Positions 7,825 to 14,787 of a stretch of DNA of 22,385 bases are shown here, in pieces. The notes under the pieces were generated by a model. The model did no database searches and was not told the DNA's origin. It saw only the letters and a list, made by a program, of their open reading frames with translations. The stretch lies in NCBI GenBank assembly GCA_900556535.1, contig USPI01000005.1, positions 1 through 22,385 of the forward strand, written 5' to 3'. The DNA is from an uncultured Eubacteriales bacterium (GTDB lineage Bacteria > Bacillota > Clostridia > Oscillospirales > Oscillospiraceae). Position 1 is the stretch's first letter. The number at the start of each line of letters is the position of its first letter. A program made the position numbers and the translations under genes.

Positions 7825-8679
7825 ATGCCCAAGCATTTTTCCCGCTGCTTAGCGCTCTTGCTGCTGTGCGCGCTGCTCATGCTCGGCGGCTGCTCGCGGG
7901 AGGAAAAGGACCCCAACGTGCGCAGCGTGCCGGTCATTATGTATCACCATCTCGACTCTGTCGGCAACGGCGGCACGATAATCTCCGCGGAAAACTTCGA
8001 GCGTCAGATCCGCGCCATCGCCGAGGCTGGGTACACCGCCGTGAGCGTACAGGAGATGATCGACTTCGTCCACCGCGGCGGCGAGCTGCCCGATAAGCCC
8101 GTGTGCATCACCTTTGACGACGGCTACGAGAGCAACTTCACCATCGCCGCGCCCATCCTCGAAAAATACGGCATGAAGGCGACCGTTTTCTGCATCGGCT
8201 CGTCCTGCGGCAAGGATACCTACAAGGACACGGAAAACCCCATCATTCCGCACTTTTCGATGCAGCAGGCGCGCGAAATGCTCGACAAGGGGCTGTTCAC
8301 GCTCCAGTCGCACACATGGGATATGCACCAGAGCGCACAATACGAGACAGGAGCGGTGCGAAGCTGCATCTGCTCCCTCGATGGCGAGTCGGACGGGGAC
8401 TTTGCCGAGGCGCTCAGAGCCGACTGCGAAAAGCAGAAGGAATATTTCGTCTCAAACGGCTTTCCCGCACCCGAGGCGCTGGCGTATCCCGGCGGCATCT
8501 ACTCCGAGCTTGCCGAGAGCATCCTCCACGGGCAGTGCGGCATCCTTGCGACCTTCACGACCGAGGAGGGCGGCGCGAATATCCTTGAGCGCGGCAAGCC
8601 CGAGAGCCTGTACCTGCTGTACCGCTATAACCTCATGGACAGCATCTCAAACGAGAGCATTCTGGAATATTTAAAATAA
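7825..8679 (+). CDS. Polysaccharide deacetylase family lipoprotein
   Basis: Probable secreted, lipid-anchored carbohydrate esterase 4 (NodB-fold) deacetylase, 284 aa. A hydrophobic signal at residues 7-20 ends in the lipobox LGGC with C23. The NodB core shows motif 1 TFDDGY (D98, D99), motif 2 SHTWDMH (H163, H168) and the AYPGG element at 220-224, so the metal-binding Asp-His-His set is present. The substrate is not clear from sequence; peptidoglycan or another surface glycan is likely given the envelope location. The gene follows tdk by 4 nt and ends at a bidirectional terminator. Pairing with nucleoside kinases looks like transcriptional convenience rather than a shared pathway. Confidence 0.88.
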   Translation: MPKHFSRCLALLLLCALLMLGGCSREEKDPNVRSVPVIMYHHLDSVGNGGTIISAENFERQIRAIAEAGYTAVSVQEMIDFVHRGGELPDKPVCITFDDGYESNFTIAAPILEKYGMKATVFCIGSSCGKDTYKDTENPIIPHFSMQQAREMLDKGLFTLQSHTWDMHQSAQYETGAVRSCICSLDGESDGDFAEALRADCEKQKEYFVSNGFPAPEALAYPGGIYSELAESILHGQCGILATFTTEEGGANILERGKPESLYLLYRYNLMDSISNESILEYLK

Positions 8680-8680
8680 A

Positions 8681-8711
8681 AAACTCAGACCATTCAGGTC
8701 TGAGTTTTTTC
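8681..8711. terminator. Bidirectional intrinsic terminator between deacetylase gene and alr
   Basis: Stem AAACTCAGACC / GGTCTGAGTTT with loop ATTCA. T-rich tracts on both strands allow it to serve both the plus-strand deacetylase gene and the convergent alr gene, which stops 14 nt away. Confidence 0.9.
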
Positions 8712-8724
8712 ATGTTCAAAATGT

Positions 8725-9894
8725 TCAGAATCTCAGCATGAGCTCCCTGTCGATCTCCCTGCCGTGGCGGTAGTAGATCCTCGGAACGCGCTTGCTGACG
8801 GCGCAGATGAGCTCATACGAAACGGTGCCCGCAAGCTGCGCCATGCGCTCGACGGGGTTGTGCGGTCCGAATATCTCGACCTCGTCGCCCACCGTGACAC
8901 CCGGCAGTGCGCTCAGGTCGATCATGCTCATATCCATGCATATCCTGCCGCGCAGAGGGGCGCTGCCCTCGGCGGTCGCAATGCTGTAGCGGTTGGAAAG
9001 GCAGCGGAAAAAGCCGTCGGCGTAGCCGTAGGGGATAACGCCGATGCGCGTCGTGCCCTCGGTGTGATAGAGCCTGCCGTAGCTTATATCCGTGCCGGCA
9101 TCATAGGTCTTTATCGTGTTTATCGTCGCCTTGAGCGCCATCGCCGGACGCAGACCGAGATCCTCGGCAAGCTCGCCGCAGCCGTAAAGCAGTATGCCCG
9201 GGCGCACCATGTCCATGTACGTCTCCGGATGCAGCGCGACGGCGCCGGAGTTTGCGCAGTGGTGCAGCCTTATGCGCCTGCCGATCTTCGCCTCGACGGC
9301 GTCCACCGTGTCGCAAAACAGCTTAAACTGCGCCTTTGTGAACGCAACATCGTCCTCGTCGGTCTCGTCGGCGACGGCAAAGTGCGTAAATATGCCCTCA
9401 ACGTCGAGGTTTTCCATGCCGCAGCAGTCGGCGATGCCCTCCACGCCGCCGTCGAAATGCCGCCCCGCGCACAAAACGCCGAGGCGCGACATTCCGCTGT
9501 CCACCTTGATATGCACGCGCAGGGTCTTGCCGAGCCTTTTCGCCTCGGCGTTGTACTCCTGCGCCTTTGCAAGGCAGGTGACGGTCTGGGTGATGCCGTT
9601 TTCGATGAGGTTTTCGACCTGCTCGCGCGGGGTGTGACCGAGGATGAGTATGGGCATACTAACGCCGTTTGCGCGCAGCTCCATCGCCTCGTCAAGGCTC
9701 GAGACCGCGAGATAATCCGCGCCGAGCTCCTGAAGCACCCTGCCGACGTGCACCGCGCCGTGACCGTAAGCGTCGGCCTTCACGACGCCGAGAAATTTAA
9801 CGTCCTGCCCGACGCGAGAGCGCAGCACGCGGTAGTTGTGCTCTATTGCGTCAAGGTCGATTTCCGCCCAAGTCCTGCGGAGAGTTGATCTCAT
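8725..9894 (-). CDS. alr: Alanine racemase
   Basis: PLP-dependent enzyme interconverting L- and D-alanine, which supplies D-Ala for peptidoglycan. It is 389 aa, a normal length. The PLP lysine motif VVKADAYGHG places K39; VDSGMSRLG, HHCANSGA and RPGILLYG follow. The second catalytic base Y272 lies in ISYGRLY, and GRICMDMSMIDL is near residue 330. The ATG at 9894 sits just after the stop of the upstream membrane protein gene (9899-10567), and its Shine-Dalgarno (CAGGGG) lies inside that gene's last codons. The two are therefore likely co-translated. It converges on the deacetylase gene. Confidence 0.96.
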   Translation of the reverse strand: MRSTLRRTWAEIDLDAIEHNYRVLRSRVGQDVKFLGVVKADAYGHGAVHVGRVLQELGADYLAVSSLDEAMELRANGVSMPILILGHTPREQVENLIENGITQTVTCLAKAQEYNAEAKRLGKTLRVHIKVDSGMSRLGVLCAGRHFDGGVEGIADCCGMENLDVEGIFTHFAVADETDEDDVAFTKAQFKLFCDTVDAVEAKIGRRIRLHHCANSGAVALHPETYMDMVRPGILLYGCGELAEDLGLRPAMALKATINTIKTYDAGTDISYGRLYHTEGTTRIGVIPYGYADGFFRCLSNRYSIATAEGSAPLRGRICMDMSMIDLSALPGVTVGDEVEIFGPHNPVERMAQLAGTVSYELICAVSKRVPRIYYRHGREIDRELMLRF

Positions 9895-9898
9895 GCTA

Positions 9899-10567
9899 TC
9901 ACCCCTGAATGCTTATCGTACCGGATGCGGTGACCTGGCTTATCTCCACGCCGCCGTAGGTGCCGTAGAAGTCCCAGCTCGCCGAAACGGGAATGTTCAC
10001 AGCCTGACCCGCGGGCACGGTGACGGTCGCCGTCACGCTCGCAAGGGCGGCGTTATTGCGCACCTTCTCGCTCTTGTAGCTGATGCCGGGGCTCGTGAAC
10101 TTATAGTCCACGCCGTTTATCGTCACAACGCCGTTGTGCGCGCCGACGGAGAGCGTGTAGCTGCTCAGAACGAGATCGACCTTTATCGTGACGCTCTCGC
10201 TGTTTTGCGAGACCGCCGTCCAGTTGGCGTACATTATCATTTTCGTGCCGGTGCTGCTCTCGAAGCTGCCGGACTGATTGATGACGCGCTCAAGCTGCGA
10301 TGGGGTCTGGGTCGTAGTGCCGCCGCCGTTATTGCCTTCGCCGCCCGTGGGCTCATTTGTGGGCTGCACCGAGGGCGCGGGAGTCTCGGTCGGCGCGGGG
10401 GTCGGGGTCGAAACGACCGTGGGCGTCACGACCGGAGCCGTCGGCTCGGCGCTCTGGCGCGGCACGGTGTCCTTAATGCTGCTGCTCGTCGCCCACGCGG
10501 AGACCGCGGCGATGATGATGAGCACCAGCACCAGGGCAATGAATATATTTATTCTGCGCTTGTCCAT
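9899..10567 (-). CDS. Membrane-anchored protein with Pro/Thr-rich linker and beta-rich outer domain
   Basis: Not recognised as a named family. It is 222 aa with a short basic N-terminus (MDKRR) and a hydrophobic helix at about residues 7-26 that can act as a signal anchor. A Pro/Thr/Ser-rich and then Gly/Asn-rich linker covers about 36-88. The C-terminal domain of about 130 aa is rich in Val, Ser and Thr with alternating hydrophobic residues, suggesting a beta-sandwich outside the cell. The last residues include a run of small and beta-prone residues (TASGTISIQG). The ATG at 10567 has GGAG nearby, and a TATAAT-like box lies at 10616-10611. It directly precedes alr, so an envelope role is plausible but only inferred. 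Confidence 0.8.
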   Translation of the reverse strand: MDKRRINIFIALVLVLIIIAAVSAWATSSSIKDTVPRQSAEPTAPVVTPTVVSTPTPAPTETPAPSVQPTNEPTGGEGNNGGGTTTQTPSQLERVINQSGSFESSTGTKMIMYANWTAVSQNSESVTIKVDLVLSSYTLSVGAHNGVVTINGVDYKFTSPGISYKSEKVRNNAALASVTATVTVPAGQAVNIPVSASWDFYGTYGGVEISQVTASGTISIQG

Positions 10568-10665
10568 ATTTTTGCTCCATTCTGCCGCACTGCGGCGGAT
10601 GATACCACCGATTATATATCATCGCATTGAAAAAATCCAGTTTTTAATTGCGATTTGACGCAGCT

Positions 10666-10715
10666 ACGGATACGGTTTTTGCGGTAGCACGGTATCGAAG
10701 CTGCCGACAAAACCG
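10666..10715 (+). repeat. Left 50-bp arm of copy A
   Basis: Pairs as an inverted repeat with 10981-11030, with 48 of 50 positions complementary by eye. The key stretches are ACGGATACGGTTTTTGCGGT and ACGGTATCGAAGCTGCCGAC. Diverged relatives occur at 17286-17335, 18775-18825 and 22131-22180. Confidence 0.85.
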
Positions 10716-10980
10716 CATTGCCTCGCCACCCGTGAGTGCGTCCTTTGTCAGCAGTCCGTCACCGTGTCCATGCACTTAACACCGCTGCCGATGTCCGTGG
10801 CGCATTGCCTCCGATATTGGAGATAGATTAAACTGCAATATCACGGTAACGGACTGCAACGGTTTCGTCGGTATTTTCGTAACCGAGCTGACGCAATATG
10901 CGTATCGGTAAACTCCCAAGGCGCATTGCCCCTACGGCAGTAGCGCCATCGTCCCTGCGGCGAGCAGTGCGCGGCAACTA

Positions 10981-11030
10981 CGGTTTTGTCGGCAGCTTCG
11001 ATACCGTGCCACCGCAAAAACCGTATCGGT
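10981..11030 (-). repeat. Right 50-bp arm of copy A
   Basis: Near-perfect reverse complement of 10666-10715, separated from it by 265 bp. The closeness of the two arms compared with other copies suggests recent gene conversion or a recent origin of this copy. Confidence 0.85.
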
Positions 11031-11075
11031 ACTATCTCAAGGCGCCATCGCCCCTGCGGCGAGCAGATTTGGAGC

Positions 11076-11104
11076 TTGCGCAAAAGGGAAATATTATCTA
11101 TAAT
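11076..11104 (+). promoter_or_regulatory. Promoter for carboxypeptidase-mgtC operon
   Basis: TTGCGC (11076-11081), a 17-nt spacer and TATAAT (11099-11104), starting 9 nt beyond the edge of repeat copy A and about 42 nt before the ATG at 11146. Confidence 0.6.
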
Positions 11105-11145
11105 ACTGCATATAACTATTGACGCTTGAGCGAGAGGTGAGTATT

Positions 11146-12516
11146 ATGAAAAGGCTGCGCCTGACGGCGTTCATAATGATATTGTGCCTGCTGCCGGGGC
11201 TGTCGGGCGGCGCTGCGCTTGCCGAGGCGGTGAGTGCGCCGGAGCTGAGCAGTGCCGAGTGTGCCATCATCGGCGACATGGGCACGGGCAGGATACTTTA
11301 CAACATGAACGCATACTCGCGCCACGCTCCCGCGAGCCTGACGAAGATCATGACGCTGCTGCTTGCCGTTGAGGCGATAGAGCTCGGCAAGGTCTCCGAA
11401 AACGACATGGTCACGGCGGGGAGCGACTGCAAAACGGCGTTTGAAGACGACAGCTCCAGTGTCGGCATCCACATGGGCGAAACGATGAGCCTGCGCGATC
11501 TGCTGTACTGCGCGGCGCTTGCCTCGGCAAACGAGGCGTGCAACATCATCGCCTCCCACGTTTCCGGCAGCATCGAGCGCTTCGTTGCGGCGATGAACAC
11601 GCGCGCGGACGAGCTTGGCTGCAGCGGCACCCACTTCACCAACACCCACGGTATGCCCGACGCGGAGCACTACTCCACGGCGCGGGACCTGTTCGTCATC
11701 TCCGTCGAGGCGATGCGCCATCCGCTGTTTGCGAGCATCGTCGGCACGGCGGAATACACGACCGCACCCACGAACGCGAGCCCTGCGCGGCTTCTCAAGA
11801 ACTCGAATGCGCTGCTGAACAAGGACTCGGTGTATTCCGGCAAATACGCCTATGACGGCGCGGTGGGCATCAAGACCGGGCGCACCGAGGAGGCGGGCTA
11901 CTGCCTCGTGGGCGCCGTGCAGCGCGACGGCGTGAACGTCATCTCCGTCGTGCTCGGCGCGAAGGGCGACGCGGCTTCGAAAAGCTTCGACAGCTTCGGC
12001 GACACCGTGCGCCTGTTCGACTGGTGCTTTGACAACTATTCGTACCGCACTCTCGTGGAAAAGGGCACGGAGATAACGAAGCAGAAATTAAATATCGGCG
12101 GCACGCAGGGTGAAATTTCGCTCGTGTGCGAGAGCGCCGTCAACGCGCTTGCGCCGAAGTCGCTCGACCCCGCCGCGCTTGAGCGCACCGTGAGCCTGAA
12201 TTCCGAAACGCTCACCCGCGCCCCCGAAGAGGGCGAGGTGCTCGGCACGGTGAGCTACACGGACTCAAGCGACGGCACCGTTTACGGCACGGTGAAGCTC
12301 GTTGCGTCGGGAACGGCAGACGTCGTTATCGAGGATAAGCCTACAGAGAATACGCCCGAGCTCGGCAGCGACCAGAAGCTTGCCATCGTCATCGTGTGCG
12401 CTCTGTTCGTGCTGACCGTCCTCATATTCGCGCTTTTAATAGCCCGAAAGCAGCGTGCCCGCCGGCAGCGCCGCGCAGCCGAACGTGCCGCCGCAAGGCG
12501 CGGAGAAAAGCGATGA
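11146..12516 (+). CDS. D-alanyl-D-alanine carboxypeptidase (PBP5/DacF-like)
   Basis: Penicillin-binding protein 5 family (peptidase S11) enzyme that removes the terminal D-Ala from peptidoglycan stem peptides. It is 456 aa from the ATG at 11146, which follows GAGAGGTGA. A longer frame from a TTG at 11119 lacks a Shine-Dalgarno. A signal peptide spans about residues 1-26. The SxxK motif is S64-L-T-K67 in HAPASLTK, SxN is S127-A-N129, and KTG is near residue 245 in IKTGRTEEAG. A C-terminal membrane helix (about 415-435) and an Arg-rich tail replace the usual amphipathic anchor. Its stop overlaps the next ATG (ATGA). dacF is a possible symbol but the family has several paralogues. Confidence 0.93.
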   Translation: MKRLRLTAFIMILCLLPGLSGGAALAEAVSAPELSSAECAIIGDMGTGRILYNMNAYSRHAPASLTKIMTLLLAVEAIELGKVSENDMVTAGSDCKTAFEDDSSSVGIHMGETMSLRDLLYCAALASANEACNIIASHVSGSIERFVAAMNTRADELGCSGTHFTNTHGMPDAEHYSTARDLFVISVEAMRHPLFASIVGTAEYTTAPTNASPARLLKNSNALLNKDSVYSGKYAYDGAVGIKTGRTEEAGYCLVGAVQRDGVNVISVVLGAKGDAASKSFDSFGDTVRLFDWCFDNYSYRTLVEKGTEITKQKLNIGGTQGEISLVCESAVNALAPKSLDPAALERTVSLNSETLTRAPEEGEVLGTVSYTDSSDGTVYGTVKLVASGTADVVIEDKPTENTPELGSDQKLAIVIVCALFVLTVLIFALLIARKQRARRQRRAAERAAARRGEKR

Positions 12517-13208
12517 AAAAGCTTCTCGCGCTTATGCTGTGCGCAGTGCTTACGCTTTCGTGCGCCTGTCAAAGGTCTCCCGCCCCGCAGCCTTCGGAGA
12601 CTCCCGCTCCGACGGGGCTTGAGCTGTGGCTGCATCGGACGCAGGAGCGGTATAATATGCATTACGAGGGCTTTGCCGGCTATCTTGAGGCGCTGTGCGA
12701 CGGCGTGTATTCCGGCAGCATCCGCGCCATGCTCGACATTCTGCCGATGCCGCAAATGGACGCGCAGGTGGAAGCAAAGCGCGCAGAGCTTGCGGAAAAA
12801 TACGGCGAAGACTGGCATTATGAAATAAGCGGCGTTAAAAAGACCGAGCTGACCGCGCGGCAGTGCGAAAATTTTGCCGCGGAGCTGCGGGACTTGGCCG
12901 AGCGCATCTCGGTGTTCCCGAACGAGGCGGCGGCATGGAGCGAGGCGCAGTGGTCGGAGCTTGCCGAGGGGCTGGGCATTACGACGGACAAGGCGCACGC
13001 GCTCGCGCAGATATATTCGGACATGGCAGCGGCGGTGAGTGAGCCCAAGGTCACCCGCGCATACGAGCTCACGCTCACGCTCTCGTTTTCCGGCGGCGGA
13101 GAGCTTACGCAAAGCGCCGCCGTGTATGAGCTCAACGGACAATTTGTTTCGCAGGACGTTATCGACGTGACCTGCATGGTGATAAACTTTATCTATGGAA
13201 ATTCTTGA
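12513..13208 (+). CDS. Exported protein of unknown function, probable lipoprotein
   Basis: Unrecognised, 231 aa. The start MKKLLALMLCAVLTLSCACQ is a signal peptide with Cys at about residues 17 and 19; the lipobox is loose, so lipid anchoring is likely but not certain. A Pro-rich stretch (about 22-35) leads into a mainly helical, acidic domain (about 36-185) and a short beta-rich end. The ATG at 12513 overlaps the carboxypeptidase stop by 4 nt, and its end overlaps the mgtC-like start by 14 nt, so all three are translationally linked. A longer upstream start is rejected because it lies inside the carboxypeptidase gene. Role unknown; the company suggests envelope stress or wall remodelling. 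Confidence 0.82.
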   Translation: MKKLLALMLCAVLTLSCACQRSPAPQPSETPAPTGLELWLHRTQERYNMHYEGFAGYLEALCDGVYSGSIRAMLDILPMPQMDAQVEAKRAELAEKYGEDWHYEISGVKKTELTARQCENFAAELRDLAERISVFPNEAAAWSEAQWSELAEGLGITTDKAHALAQIYSDMAAAVSEPKVTRAYELTLTLSFSGGGELTQSAAVYELNGQFVSQDVIDVTCMVINFIYGNS

Positions 13209-13920
13209 ATATTTACGACAACTGAATTTTGCATCAATGGCGCTGCGCATAACGCTCGCCGTCATTGTCGGCGGTCTGCTCGGTCTTGAGCGCGAGCGCA
13301 AAAGCAGCCCCGCGGGCTTCCGCACCTATATACTCGTCGCCATCGGCTCGACGATGACCGTCATGCTCAGCCAGTACACCGACATCATGCTCACATCGAA
13401 GTGGGTCCTCGAGGCGGAGGCTGTCGGCGCTATCCACGACGTGTCGCGCTACGGTGCGCAGGTCATAAACGGCGTGGGCTTTCTCGGCGCGGGCACCATT
13501 ATCCTGACCGGACGCAAGCGCGTCAAGGGTCTCACGACGGCGGCGGGGCTCTGGGCCTCGGCCTGCCTCGGTCTTGCCATCGGCGCGGGCTATTACGAAT
13601 GTGTTCTGGTCTGCACGGGGCTCATTGCCGTGTGTATGTACGCCTTCCCCGTCCTTGAGCGGCACATGATACAGCGCTCGCGGTATATGAACATTCTCGC
13701 GGAGCTCGACGGGCTGGAGCGCTTCGGCGATATGCTCGCCATGCTGCGCGATCTGTGCGTGACGATATACGACGTTGACCTCACAAAGCAGCCGGAAAGT
13801 AAGCTTGCCGAAATCGGCGTACACCTGAGCGTATACCTGCCGCGCGGCATAAACCACACCGAACTGCTCGCACGCTTATCCACCGTTGACGGCATGGTGA
13901 CCATTGAGGAAGGCCAGTAA
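13195..13920 (+). CDS. MgtC/SapB family membrane protein, first of tandem pair
   Basis: MgtC/SapB family, 241 aa. MgtC proteins are inner-membrane factors tied to survival at low magnesium; in Salmonella MgtC acts on the F1Fo ATP synthase and phosphate uptake. Family motifs are clear: GLLGLERERKSSPAGFRTYIL, GAQVINGVGFLGAGTII, and VKGLTTAAGLWASA, with about four membrane helices in residues 15-155. The cytoplasmic C-terminal domain (about 160-241) is ACT-like in length. Between helices two and three it carries an insert of about 10 residues compared with its neighbour (WVLEAEAVGAIHDVSR region). The ATG at 13195 overlaps the preceding gene by 14 nt. A specific role in this organism is not known. 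Confidence 0.92.
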   Translation: MEILEYLRQLNFASMALRITLAVIVGGLLGLERERKSSPAGFRTYILVAIGSTMTVMLSQYTDIMLTSKWVLEAEAVGAIHDVSRYGAQVINGVGFLGAGTIILTGRKRVKGLTTAAGLWASACLGLAIGAGYYECVLVCTGLIAVCMYAFPVLERHMIQRSRYMNILAELDGLERFGDMLAMLRDLCVTIYDVDLTKQPESKLAEIGVHLSVYLPRGINHTELLARLSTVDGMVTIEEGQ

Positions 13921-13935
13921 AGGAGGTGCCGAAAA

Positions 13936-14631
13936 ATGCTTTCATGCTTTGATTTTATCCGCGAGAGCACCATGCTCGCAATGTCGATGCGGCTTGTTCT
14001 CGCTTTCATCTGCGGAGCTCTCATCGGCGCCGAGCGCGAAATCAAGCGCCGCCCCGCGGGCTTCCGCACGCATATTCTTATTTGCCTCGGCGCTGCGGTC
14101 ACGACGCTCACGAGCCAGTATTTGCTCCTTCAGCTCGGCCTGTTCACCGATGTCGGCAGGCTCGGCGCACAGGTCATCGCCGGCATCGGCTTCATCGGCG
14201 CGGGCACCATCATCGTTACCGGACGCCGCACCGTCAAGGGTCTCACGACCGCCGCGGGACTTTGGGCGTCGGCAATAGTGGGTCTTGTCTGCGGCGCGGG
14301 CTTTGCCGAGTGCGCGATCTTCGCAACGCTCATGATACTCTTTGCCGAGATCGTGCTCGTGAAGTTCGAATTCAAATTCGCCAAAAGCGGACGCGCCTGC
14401 GCGCTCTATATCGAGTACACAAAGCCCGACACCATTCAGGCGGTGCTCGAAACGCTCAGCGCCATGTCGCTCAAGGTCACAAATCTTGAGGTCAGCCGCA
14501 CCGACGGCGAGGACGAGCAGCACCGCTATTACGCCCTGCTTTCCGTGCAGACGACACCCAAGCTCGGCGGCACGAGGATAGTCACCGAGATAACCCGCCT
14601 GCCCAACGTTTTCTCCGTCGAAGAGCTTTGA
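13936..14631 (+). CDS. MgtC/SapB family membrane protein, second of tandem pair
   Basis: Second MgtC/SapB paralogue, 231 aa, 15 nt after the first, with a strong AAAGGAGGTG Shine-Dalgarno before the ATG at 13936. It shows GALIGAEREIKRRPAGFRTHIL, GAQVIAGIGFIGAGTIIVTG and VKGLTTAAGLWASA, four to five membrane helices and a C-terminal soluble domain (about 150-231). The N-terminal membrane halves of the two paralogues are close, while the C-terminal domains differ strongly (TKPDTIQAVLETLS here). This suggests duplication followed by change of the sensing domain. It ends the operon at an intrinsic terminator. Confidence 0.92.
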   Translation: MLSCFDFIRESTMLAMSMRLVLAFICGALIGAEREIKRRPAGFRTHILICLGAAVTTLTSQYLLLQLGLFTDVGRLGAQVIAGIGFIGAGTIIVTGRRTVKGLTTAAGLWASAIVGLVCGAGFAECAIFATLMILFAEIVLVKFEFKFAKSGRACALYIEYTKPDTIQAVLETLSAMSLKVTNLEVSRTDGEDEQHRYYALLSVQTTPKLGGTRIVTEITRLPNVFSVEEL

Positions 14632-14648
14632 CAAACCCGAAAAATTCA

Positions 14649-14680
14649 CCCCGCATCCAAACGGATGCGGGGATTTTTTC
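14649..14680 (+). terminator. Intrinsic terminator after mgtC pair
   Basis: Ten-bp perfect stem CCCCGCATCC / GGATGCGGGG, loop AAAC, then ATTTTTTC. It lies 17 nt after the stop of the second mgtC-like gene. Confidence 0.92.
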
Positions 14681-14724
14681 GACCTCGGCGGCGGCGCGGA
14701 AATGTAAACAATCTCTGAAATTGC

Positions 14725-14753
14725 TTGCCTATATCCCGCGCTCGGATTATAAT
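14725..14753 (+). promoter_or_regulatory. Promoter for surface protein gene
   Basis: TTGCCT (14725-14730), 17-nt spacer, TATAAT (14748-14753), then GGGAGGG as Shine-Dalgarno before the ATG at 14788. Confidence 0.7.
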
Positions 14754-14787
14754 TTGAGACCGTGATACTAAACATCGGGAGGGAAAA

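Larger units (their letters stand above)
10641..11066. repeat. Composite inverted repeat element, copy A
   Basis: Non-coding stretch of about 430 bp between two divergent genes. It starts after a T5 tract (TTTTTAATTGCG) and holds a left arm (about 10655-10715), an internal arm in the reverse orientation (about 10855-10930) and a right arm (10981-11040). A 25-nt direct repeat with one mismatch lies at 10943-10967 and 11042-11066. The arms share sequence with copies B, C and D in this window. The short reading frames inside are repeat-derived and not convincing genes. Confidence 0.8.

Noticed and set aside
10943..11066. Possible CRISPR-like direct repeats
   Set aside because: Only two 25-nt units, not regularly spaced, within a larger inverted-repeat element; no cas genes.
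10841..11083. 80-aa minus-strand frame with repeated CSPQGRWR
   Set aside because: Produced by the 25-nt direct repeat and arms of repeat copy A; no Shine-Dalgarno.
11119..11145. TTG start nine codons upstream of the carboxypeptidase ATG
   Set aside because: The GAGAGGTGA Shine-Dalgarno lies inside that extension and fits the ATG at 11146.
13921..13935. Magnesium riboswitch before the mgtC pair
   Set aside because: Only 15 nt separate the two mgtC genes, and the first overlaps its neighbour, so no room for a riboswitch there; the leader at 11105-11145 is also too short.
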